The notes beneath the pieces are model-generated. The model was not told where the DNA came from, did not search any database, and saw nothing but the letters and a program-made list of their open reading frames with translations. From NCBI GenBank assembly GCA_029783825.1, contig JAREIK010003088.1, positions 2,073,669-2,137,668 of the forward strand: DNA of 64,000 bases. The letters run 5' to 3'. The position numbers and the translations under genes are program-made. Source of the stretch: Sapria himalayana (taxonomy: Eukaryota; Streptophyta; Magnoliopsida; Malpighiales; Rafflesiaceae). Position 1 is the stretch's first letter. Each line of letters begins with the position of its first letter. Shown in pieces: positions 49,830 through 61,243 of this stretch.

Positions 49830-52139
49830 TCAAGTCATTTTAATCTTGGATCATCTTGATCTTTCTAGAGTTATTTGTTGTATATTTATTAGTATGCATG
49901 ATAATGATATGAGTCTTATCATAATGCGAATTAATAAGTTTAGAAATAGTTTATGAGTAAATATCTCTCTTAATTTATAGGATATTATAAAAATGCGAAG
50001 AAAAGTAATAGATTCATATAAGTATATCAATCTTACTCAAAAAAGTGATATTATTACTCTTTAAAGCTCTATCAGATTTATATGAATAATATTTTAATCT
50101 TTTTTGATTATTGGAGTAATTAAAAAGATATACTTAATCATCTTAAGTGTTATTTTAATACATAATGAAGAGAGATCATGAACAAAATATGTATTTTCAA
50201 AAATTCTGATTGGGAAAATAAATAATTTTATTTTGGGATATAATTTTTGAGAGGACACAATAAGAACATATAGAAGAAAAAATTGGTTGATATAATAATT
50301 TTTGGTTAAAATTATATCCTTACAAAAATATTTTAGAAAACTTATAAAAAGGGAGTGCCAACACTATATGTCTAATATATAATTTGAGAAATAGTATAAT
50401 AAGTATGAAATATATCAGATATATATTTTAATATATTATTATTATGGCATTTGAGTCAAGCTCTGGTTGTGTCTTGTGTAATGCAAACTATGAACTCGGA
50501 CTCGAGTATGACATGTGATCAAAGGCTAGCCTAAAAGCACCTAGTTTTTTCTCGTACAAACTAAGATTGCCATCTGATAGCAATGGGGCCACCAATTTAT
50601 CCAGTGGGTCATCAATCCATGCATGAATACCTCATAGTCATCTTGACCACTCACTATGCCCTTGTTAAGCACACAAAAATAGGCTCTATGACTTGAACTG
50701 ACTTGTCTGACATCTCTAGTTAGAGTCTGAGTTAAATTTAAAGATAATTTTATGAAAAAGATTGTCAACTTAATGTGGGATAAAACAAATACATGAAAGA
50801 AACAAAATATTAAGTTTAATGTTGTAACATTAAATAATTTTTGATAGTTTGATATTTACTATTATCATATCAAGGAAAAAAATAAAAAATAATGAACAAA
50901 TAGAAATTATCTATGATATGATTACTAGTTGATCAATTTGTGACTCGGTATCTAAAATAATAATATTAGTCACTAGAACTATATTATTTGGTGGATGTGA
51001 AATATTTGTTACTTAGAGAAATTTTATATGATATATTATCAGCATCACAATGAAGTAATTACGTGAGAACTAATATATGGTTATGATAATAGCAAATAAG
51101 AAGTTGCCAATTAGAATTTTTTTTATGAAAATAATTGGCGTAACTTTTTTTGATATATCATTTATTTGTATAATATGTCTATTGCTAGAAATTTTTTTAT
51201 GTATGCAATATGCATAATGTTACCATATAGATGCTCCCTCGTTTTCACCAATGTAACTTGCTCCTACACACAAATTTTGACACCAACAATGGATTGGTGT
51301 TGCACATTGCACCAACAATCTATTGCACACAATTTAGCATTTTTTTGCGTGCATGTGGTGCAAAGTGCATGCTAATGTGCACAGACATAGTGCATCTAGG
51401 ATTTACTTGGCCTATTCTATGATAATAATAGTCGGCCCACACCAGGATTTATTTGTGATTATATAATTAATAACATACTGAATTTCATAAGAATTCAATA
51501 ATTAAAAATGTCTGGACAAGAATAATTTTGAGATGACTTATAATCCAAGATGTTATTATGTAATTTGTATGTATCGCAAGTTAGGTCTTTGTACAATAAT
51601 AAATATTATTTTCTAGGGATTGTTGATATTGAGTGCGAAGCTTATTAGACGTAGTCTTTTTGATTTTTGAGAATAATATTATTAATATATTAATTTTTCA
51701 TATATTATATGCTAAAGTGAGAGCTTTGTGTGCTAGGTACATCCTCCCCCCTCCTTGCCTACTGTGCATCACGAGTGTGTTACAAATTAATAAAAGTTAA
51801 ATTCACAATATTATACACACAAACTCATTTATTAATGATTCAAATTATGTCACATGTCATAATTATACTACATTAGAAATTCATAAAATATTTTAGAATG
51901 AGAAGATGAGTTGAAGCCTTTAGAGCTTTCTAGAATTTTTATCAAACATTATAAAGTTTCTCACAAGTCTTCAAAGCTCAGCATATTAATTTTTAGTTTT
52001 TTTTTTGTCATGACAAATGCATGTGGAGTATGTCTAATATGCACATAATCATAATGTGCATAATACAAAATAATAATAATAATAATAATAATTTTATAAT
52101 CAAAAAGATAAAACATACAAATAAGAGTTACTTACAAAT

Positions 52140-52726
52140 GCTAGGCTACTTGGATTGAGACCTATTCGTGGGTGTTCTCAATCATAAGATGATTGTAGCA
52201 AAATGCTCATAAGGTGCTCCCAAGTATTAAGTAAAGAAATAATAAGAAAAATAAATAAAATAATAAAGAAATACATATCAAGATGGATATTTGATAAAAT
52301 CCGTGAGGATACAATTAAAAATAAAATAATTGAGATATTTTTATGAATTATATTTATGTAAAATAAAAATAGAGTATCGTATCGATTTATGCATTCAAAA
52401 AAGAAGTTATACATGACTCTAATAAATAAATGATTGAAAAAATCAAGGTGAATTTTTAAAAAGTAGATTAAAATTTGAATAAAAATGATGAATTAAAATA
52501 ATCACGAGTTGGATATATATGAAAGACTAGAAGTTTGATAAATGGTTAAATTATTTGTAGAACTAATATTTATACAATATACTATGGCAATATTAAGAAA
52601 GCATTTTCACAATGATAATGATGGTTATTTCTAAAAAGAGTAAACACAATCTTTTAGTTAAAAGTAAGTGTGTATGTTTGATTTTAATGTTGATATGCGA
52701 GATCACTCTGCTTGACTAACTAGGAT
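52140..52726. other. AT-rich non-coding DNA between blocks Y and X
   Basis: No counterpart next to copy 1 and no coding content recognised. Confidence 0.5.
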
Positions 52727-53738
52727 TTGTGCAACGAGCATGTTTTTGGAAAAAAAGTATTTTCATCACAAATTTTAGTTATTTTGTTAAAATTATCTAC
52801 TTAAAAATGAAATGGTTGCTGAAACGGCTGCGGCAGCAAGATGAGTTTTTTTTTTATTTTATTTTATAGTTTTTATTTATTTTTTTGTGATAAAAGTATT
52901 GGTGTAATGAGGAATTAGGTTATTAATATTTTTTCATTTCGTGTTCTAAATAAAAAAAAACTATTTTTTCATTAGTTAAAATTGTAGTTCATCAAACATT
53001 TATTGAATGCCATGTTAAAGCATTTTGTTTCACGTTCCTTTGTTCCCAATATTTTATTAATGCATTTATTAAATTGGTATTGAGTTTAAATGTTATGTTA
53101 TATTATAAAAATAAAACCCACGATAATAAATAGAAAATAAAAAATATAATCCTAACATGTTAAACTAAATAATATAATAAAAAATTATCAAACTAAAATA
53201 AAATTGAGATTATGATATATTTCACGGAGAGAAATCTTATTTTATAGCATAAAAAGTTAGAAATCTCAAATGGATTTTCAATGTTGGCATAGTGATGTTT
53301 AACTTATTATTATTAATGTTACATTCACTCACTTGTCTATGTTTGCTTATAATAATTTTAGGAATAATATATCATGCTAATTCAATATAAACTAGTTTCT
53401 TGAATGATATTATAATAAAGACAGTAAAATATATTATTAAACTCTTGTAAATAACAAAAGTATTTATTAAAATATATTTATAAAATTATCGAAAATCTTA
53501 GGAAAACATATTGCTAGATAATACTTTTAAGTATTTAAATTTCTATAATTTTTTATAAGATTATATAGTTTCTTGATCATAATCAAATTTTTTCAAATTA
53601 TATTTGGGTCACTTATAATATATTTTGTAATTATTATTTATATAAAAATAAACCTATAAATAATTTTGAATAAAATAATTTCAAAGGTTACTTTTGAATT
53701 AAAATAATTGTTACATTTTCTTATTTTATTTTAGTTTA
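52727..53738. repeat. repeat block X, copy 2
   Basis: The same-orientation match to 8266-9296. It lies to the right of its block Y copy, whereas copy 1 lies to the left of its own. Confidence 0.85.
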
Positions 53739-54104
53739 AAATAAATTATTTAAATTAAATAATTGTTACATTTTTTTATTTACTTTTGGAATAAAATAAT
53801 TAAATTTTTTTCCAATTTAAATTCTATATTTTTACTAAATATTTTAGTTGTAACAATCATAAGAATAATATATCATGTTAATTTAATATAAGTTTATTTC
53901 TTGATTGGTATTATAACAATGAAAAAAAAAATTAATAAGTAATTATAAATAAAATAAATATTTATTAAAATATATTTATAATACCTAAAATAATTCAAAA
54001 TCTAAATAAAACATATTTCTAAATAAAATTTTGACTTTTATTTTTTTTTCTTTTTTTAAGGTTATATAATTTATTGTTGATGAAAAAAATATGAAATTAT
54101 ATTT
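53739..54104. repeat. diverged satellite monomer
   Basis: The order of landmarks follows the satellite (ATATCATGTTAATTTAATATAA, then AAAATATATTTATAATACC, ATTTTGACTTTT, ATTATATTTGACTCACTC), but with many changes. It is cut at the hairpin that begins the LINE fragment. Confidence 0.6.
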
Positions 54105-54140
54105 GACTCACTCCCTTATAAGGTTATAAGGGAGTGAGTC
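54105..54140. repeat. perfect 16-bp inverted repeat with 4-base loop
   Basis: GACTCACTCCCTTATA at 54105-54120, loop AGGT, then its exact reverse complement at 54125-54140. It sits at the junction of satellite and LINE fragment. The GACTCACTC part is satellite sequence. Confidence 0.9.
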
Positions 54141-55796
54141 GAGAACGTGCCTGATCAATAATATATTTCTTCCATTCGAAAGCAACTTGTTCAGCTAACC
54201 CTTTATTCGAGAATAGAATTTCGTCAAGAATTTATCATAATATACACTCTTGTTGTGCCCCTTCAAAAGGAAAATGCCCAAGTACGGGATGGGGAAGTTA
54301 CACTTTGATTTTTTTTCTTACAGTAAAAACTGTCCTTCAAAAAGTTTATGGTCTGGCCTGAAATCTGCTTGTTCTATGCTGCATCTCCCCTGCCTTCTTA
54401 ATGGCGCTGCTCAAGAGCCATTAGTGAAGATAATGGTGTCGTCCACATAAGCTTAGTGGCTGACTGATACATTACTACCCAAGAGGTAATTGACTCCCGA
54501 GTACTTCTCGTAGAGCTCATTAAGGTGCCTCAAGAGGTACTCTACCATTAGGACGAAGAGGGTTGGTGACAGTGGATCACCCTACCGGAGCCTTCAAAGT
54601 GGACAAAAAGAAACTTAATGTCTTCCCTAGAGGTGTCAAACGGGCCGGCCCAGCACGGCACGGCCCGTTTTTCACGTGCCCAGCCGTGCTGCCGTGCCGT
54701 GCCGGGCACGGCACGGTTTTTAAAATTCGGGCACGGCACGGCAAGGCCGTGCCGTGCCGTGCCGGCCCGCTCGGGCACGGGCGCACGGCAAGGCAGGGCA
54801 GGCGGGGCGGGGCGGGTCAGGTCTGTTTGGACCCGACCCGCGGTCTTTTTACCGGGGGCGGGGCCCGGTTGGGTCACGAGTCACGACTCAGTGAGTCGTG
54901 AGTCGTGAGTCGTGACTCGTGAGTCGCGACTCACGAGTCACGACTCAGGCACGCGGGCCGACGTGCCGTGCCAAGGCACGAGTCGTGCCGGGCACGGCCC
55001 GGCACGTGGTTTGTTCGGCCGGGCCCGGCACGGGCCTGGGCACATTTTTTTATCGTGCCGGGCCGGCCCGGCCCGTTTGACACATCTAGTCTTCCCATTA
55101 ATCATAATTGAGAACCAATTATGGGAGATGCACATGTCGATCATGTTGTTCCACTCCACGGGGAATCTAAACTGGGTGAATACCTACCCAGTTAAGACCA
55201 GTCCGCCCTGGCCTTATCATATGCTTTCACCATATTTAGCTTAATGATCAGGTTGACCTCTTGTTTTCATTGAAAATCAGGCGAGTCATTTCCTATGCCA
55301 GAAGAATATTATTAAATATATTCCTCCCCAGCACAAAGCAAACCTAATTCTCCGATATGCATTTATGGAGAATTGTCTTAATCCACGTGTCTAGCATCTT
55401 GGAATTAATCTTATACGACACATTGCAAAGTCTGAGCGGTCTCCAGTCCTTCCAAATTGCTTGGTTCTCCTTGTTGAATATAGAGATCATGATGTTGTAG
55501 AAGGATTTCGGCAGCTAATCTTTCTTGAAGAAGCTAACTCAATCATCCTACACATCTCATTTAACTATGTCCCATCATGACTTATAGAAGAATGAGGATA
55601 AGTAATCCGTCCCTTGAATGTTATATGACTTTATAGTAAACAACACCTCCCACACCTTTTCTAATGTGAGAGTCCTACATAGCTTTAGTCCTTCTTGTCC
55701 CGAGATAACGTGAGTGATACAGTCAAGGCTGTAATCCTCCACCTCTGTCTTGGTAAGGAGCCTACTGAATATTTTCACATCATCCACCATATTCTC
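54141..55796 (-). mobile_element. LINE reverse-transcriptase fragment inside satellite DNA
   Basis: On the minus strand, 55802-55575 contains LEKVWEVLFTIKSYNIQGTD and SSFFYKS, the region before the palm of plant LINE polymerases. At 54449-54438 the frame gives YVDD, within AYVDDTIIFTNGS, the catalytic motif. Stops and shifts show it is dead. It is split by the hAT-like element at 54628-55088. Satellite sequence continues on both sides (53739-54104 and from 55797). Confidence 0.75.
54628..55088. mobile_element. GC-rich hAT-like MITE with perfect 8-bp target duplication
   Basis: 461 bp, with ends TAGAGGTGTCAAACGGGCC and the complement of TAGATGTGTCAAACGGGCC. The duplication GTCTTCCC is exact at 54620-54627 and 55089-55096. 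The interior has GTGCCGTGCCGTGCC blocks and a run of GAGTCGTGACTC-type units at about 54875-54950. It has no transposase; the ORFs across it are artefacts. Confidence 0.88.
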
Positions 55797-58700
55797 ACTC
55801 ATTATTTATTTTGTAATTAATATTTCTATAAAAATAAACTAAAAAATAATTAAAATAAATATTCTAAAATTATAATGAATACAAATAAAAATGAGGTTTA
55901 TTATTTATTATCTAGGTTATATATGTTTAATGGTTTAAGTATTTAGAGATTTTGGGGTTTACGAGTCTATAGATTTAAATGTTTAGGCATTTAGTGGTTT
56001 ATAAGTTTTATTTAAATAATAAAATCACAAAAAATTATTTTTGTGATTTTTTATTATTTTTTAAGGTTATAATCTTTGAAAATATAATAATTTCTAAATT
56101 TTTTTCAAATGTAAATATAATATTTAGCTATAATAATCTTAATAATTATAAGTAATTTAAATTCAATATAAGTAATTTTATTGATATATATTATAATAAT
56201 GATCAAAAAATAAATTAATAAATTATTATTAATAAGATTGATAGCAATTAAAATATAATTACAAAACCTATGATGATTCAAAATCAAAGTAAAATATATT
56301 ACTAAATAATAAATTTTTGTTTTTAAATTTTAACTTCTTTTTATATCTTATATATTTTTTTTGATTAAAAATAAATTATTAAAATTATATTTGTCTCGCT
56401 TATTATTTATTTTGTAATTAATATTTCTATAAAAATAATCTAATAAATAATTAAACTGAATATTTAAAATTATAATTTATTCAAATTAAAATGATATTTA
56501 TAAATTATTATATATGGTATACCGGTTTAATGGTTTATGTATTTAGGAGTTTTGTCATTTAGGAGTTTAACAATTTATGATTTTAGGCATTAAGTGGTTT
56601 ATAGGTTTTATTTATATAATAAAAATAAATTTTTTTTTTCTGATTTTCAAAGGTTGTAACCTTTGAAAATAAAATAAATTTTAAAATTTTTTGAAATGTG
56701 AATACCATGTATAATTATATTAATCTTAATAATTATATATCATATAAATTCAATATAAACAATTTTATTGATAGATATTAAAATAATGATCAAAAATTAA
56801 ATTAATAAACTATTAATAATAAGATAGAAAATAATTAAAAAATATTTACAACACCCAAATTGATTCAAAATTAAAGTAAAATATATTACCGGATAATAAT
56901 TTTAATTTTTAAATTTTTACTTCTTTTATGAGCGTATATATATTTTTTGTTTAAAAATTAATTAATTATATTATATTTGTCGCACTCATAATTTATTTTG
57001 TAATAAATATTTCTATAAAAATAAACTAATAAATAATTAAAATGAATATTTAAAATTATAATAAATAGAAATAAAAATTATATTTACTAATTATTAAGTA
57101 GTATATAGCGGTTTAATGGTTTATGTATTTAGTTATTACGGGGTTTAGAAGTTTACTGATTTAACTGATATGCATTTAGTGATTTATAGGTTTTATTTAA
57201 AAATAAAATAACAAAAAATTATTTTTATTATTTTTTGATATTTTCAAAGATTATAACCTTTGAAAATATAATTATTTTTAAATTTTTTTCAAAAGTTAAT
57301 TGAATATTTATTTATAAAAATCATTATATTTATTTATCATATAAATTCAATATAAATAATTTTATTGATAAATATTCTAATAATGATCAAAAATAAATTT
57401 ATAATATATTATTAATAAGATAGATATCAATTAAAATATAATTAAAAAACCTTAAATGATTTAGAAGGAAAGCAAAATATATTACTATATAATATATTTT
57501 TCTTTTAAATTTGTTCTTATTTTTATATGATTATCTATATTTTTTGATAAAAAATAATTTATATAAATTATATTTGTCTAACTTATAATTTATTTTGTAA
57601 TTATTATTTATATATAAATAAATGAATAAATAATTAAAATAAATATTTTAAATTATAATGAAAAAAATAATATTGAGATTTATTATTTATTATTTAGGGT
57701 ATACAGTTTAAAAGGATTTTCTATTTAGGGTTTTCGATATTTAGGAGTTTTTGATTTAAGTGTTTAGGCATTTAGTGGTTTATAGGTTGTATTTAAACAA
57801 AGAAATAACAAAAAAATTATTTTCGTTATTTTTTCACATTTTCAAAGTTTATAACCTTTGAAAATATAATAATTTTAAAATTTTTAAAAATGTGAATACA
57901 ATATTTAGTAATAATAATCATTATAAATATATATAATATAAACTAAATCTAAACAATTTTATTTATAGATATGGTATCAATTATCACAAAATAAAAAATA
58001 ATATGGTATTATTAATATGATAGATATAAATTAAAATATAATTACAAAACCTATTTTGTAATTAATAATTTAAAAAATTATTTAAATTATATTTAAGGTT
58101 TTCGAGTTTAAATGTTTAAGTATTTAGGGGCTTTTGTGTTTAGGAGTTTAGAGATTGAAGTATTTGGGCATTTAGTGGATTATAAGTTTTATTTAAACAA
58201 TGATATAACAAAAAAATTATTTTATTATTTTTTCTAATATTTGAAGTTTATAACCTTTGAAAATATAATAATTTCTAAATTTTTAAAAATGTGAATATAA
58301 TATTTAGTTATAATAATCTTAATAATTATAAGTCATTTAATTCAATATAAATAATTACATTGCAAGATATTATAATAATGATCAAAAAATATATTAATAA
58401 ACTATTATTAATAAGATAGATATTATTTAAAATATATTTGCAAAATCAAAATTTATTCAAAATCAAAGTAAAATATATTACTAAATAATAATTTTTTTTA
58501 ATATTTTGCTTTTTTTATAAGTTTATATTTTTGTTATTAAAAATTATTATTTAAATTATATTTGTCATACTTATAATTTATTTTGTAAATTATAAAAATA
58601 TAATAATAAACTAATAAATAATTAAAATGAATATTTAAAATTATAATAAATACAAATAAAATTGATATTTATTATTTATTATATTAGGATATACCGGATT

Positions 58701-60020
58701 TATAAATTAAGTATTTAGGTATTTTGTGGTTTAGAAGTTTAGTGATTTAAATGTTTAGACCTTTAGTGATTTATAGTTTTTATTTTAAGACTGAAAAAAC
58801 AAAAAATTTAATTTTTTGATTTTTTTTAATTTTTGAAGATTGTAACATTTGAAAATATAATAATTTTTATATTTTTTTAAATATAAATATAATATTTAGT
58901 TATAATAATCTTAATAATTATATATAATGTAAACTAAATATAAATAATTTTATTAATATATATTATAATAATGATCAATAAATAAATTAATCAACTAGTA
59001 TTAATAAGAATGATATAAATTAAAATATAATTGTAAAATCTAAAATGATTAAAAATCAAAATAGAATATATTAATAAATAATAATTTTTTTTAAAAAATT
59101 TTGCATCTTTTTATCAGCATATATTTTTTTTATGAAAAAAAAATTATGTAAATTATATCTGTCTCACTAATAATTTATTTTATAATTAATATTTCTAAAA
59201 AATAAACTGATAAATAATTAAAATGAATATTAAAATTATAATGAATACTAATAAAAATTAGATTTATGATTTATTATTTAGAATATACTAATTTAATGTT
59301 TTAAGTATTAATCGGCTTCGGGGGTTAGGAGTTTAGTCATTTTAGTATTTAGTCATTTAGTGGATTATAGGTTTATTTAAAAAATAAAATATCAAAAATT
59401 TATTTTTGTCATTTTTTCTCTTATTTAAGGTTATAACCTTTGAAAATATAATACTTTTTAATTTTTTTTTGAAAAGTGAATACAATATGAAGTTATAATA
59501 ATCATAATAATTATATATCATATAAATTCAATATAAACTATTTTATTGATATATATTATAATATTGATCATAAAAAGATAATAAAAAATTATTAATAAGA
59601 TAAATATTGTTTAAAAGATATTTGCAAAACCTAAAATGATTCAAAATCAAAGTGAAATATTTTACTAAATATTAATTTTAAATGTTTAAATTTTTTTATC
59701 CATTTATAAGCATATATATTTTTTTATGAAAAATAAATTATTTAAATTATAGTTTTCTTACTAATAATTTATTTTTTAATTTATTTTTCTATAAAAATAA
59801 ATTAATAAATAATTAAAATGTATATTTAAAATTATATTGAATACTAATAAAAATGAGATTTATAATTTATTATTTAGGGTATAACTATTTAATTGTTTAA
59901 GTTTTTTTGTGGTTTTGGGGTTAAGGAGTTTATCGATTTATATGTTAACATATTTTGGTGTTTATAGGTTTTATTTAATCAATGAAATAACAAAAAAAAA
60001 TATTTTTATGAATTTTCGTG

Positions 60021-60048
60021 ATTTTCAAAGGTTATAACCTTTGAAAAT
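60021..60048. repeat. 28-bp perfect palindrome in the satellite
   Basis: The core is CAAAGGTTATAACCTTTG, extended by ATTTT and AAAAT on either side with full two-fold symmetry. An identical copy is at 61216-61243; other monomers have it with one to a few mismatches. Confidence 0.95.
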
Positions 60049-61215
60049 ATAATAAGTATTAATAGTTCTAAAATATGAATACAATACTTAGTTATAATAA
60101 TCTTAATAATTATATTTGTTGTAAATTCAATATAAAAAAAATATAATATATTTTATTATAATGATCAAAAAATAAATTAATAAATTATTATTAATTAGAT
60201 AGATATTAATTAAAATATATTTGCAGAACACAAAATAATTCAAAATCAATGTAAATTAAATTACTAAATAAAATATTAAATTTTTGAAATTTTGTTTATT
60301 TTTATGAGCTTATATTTTTTTAATAAAAAATAATTTATTTAAATTATATCTGTCTCGTTATTTATTTTGTAATTAATATTTGTATAAAAATAAACTAAAA
60401 AAATAAATAAAATGAATATTTAAAATTATAATGAATACAAATAAAAATGAGATTTATCATTTATTATTTAAGTTATTTAGGTTTAATGCTTTAAGTATTT
60501 AGGGGGTTCTGGGGTTTAAGAGTCTATAGATTTAAATGTTTAGGTATTTAGTGGTTTATAAGTTTTATTTAAATAATAAAATTATAAAAAATTATTTTTT
60601 TGATTTTTTATCATTTTCAAATGTTATAACCTTTGAAAATATAATAATTTTTAAATTTTTTTCAAATGTAAATATTATATTTAGTTATAATAATCGTAAA
60701 AATTATAATACGTTTAAATTCAATATAATTAATTTTATTGATAGATATTATAATAATGATCAAAAAATAAATTAATAAACTATTATTAATAATATTGATA
60801 CCAATTAAAATATAATTGGAAAACCCGTATATAATGATTCAAAATCAAAGTAAAAAATATTACTAAATAATAATTTTTTGTTTTTAAAATTTTACTTCTT
60901 TTTATAAGCTTTTATTTTTTTTGATTAAAAATGAATTATTAAAATTATATTTGTCTCACTCATTATTTATTTTGTGATAAATATTTCTATAAAAAATAAA
61001 CTAATAAATAATTAAAATGAATATATAATATTATAATGAATACAAATTAAAACGAGATTCATGATTTATTAAATATGGTATACCGGTTTATTGGTTTGAT
61101 TATTTAGGAGTTTTATTGTTTAGGAGTTTAGTAATTTATGTTTTTAGGCATTCTGTGGCTTATAGGTTTTATTTATATAATAAAAATAAAAAAATTTGTT
61201 TTTAGATTTTTTATG

Positions 61216-61243
61216 ATTTTCAAAGGTTATAACCTTTGAAAAT
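61216..61243. repeat. 28-bp perfect palindrome in the satellite, second exact copy
   Basis: Identical to 60021-60048, two monomers further on. Confidence 0.95.

Larger units (their letters stand above)
44341..52139. repeat. segmental duplication block Y, copy 2
   Basis: The same-orientation copy of 12077-19594. It carries SIL1-like exons 1-3, the same SINE, and the same intron landmarks up to GAGTTACTTACAAAT. Unlike copy 1 it then runs into unrelated DNA, so exons 4-6 do not follow. Confidence 0.95.

Noticed and set aside
54548..55244. Overlapping ORFs of 69-112 codons around 54.6-55.2 kb
   Set aside because: Artefacts of the second GC-rich MITE; all frames are repetitive Arg/Pro/Gly/Ala.
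60536..60775. 79-codon ORF in the satellite
   Set aside because: A chance open frame in AT-rich tandem DNA, with Asn/Ile/Phe-rich content that is not kept between monomers.
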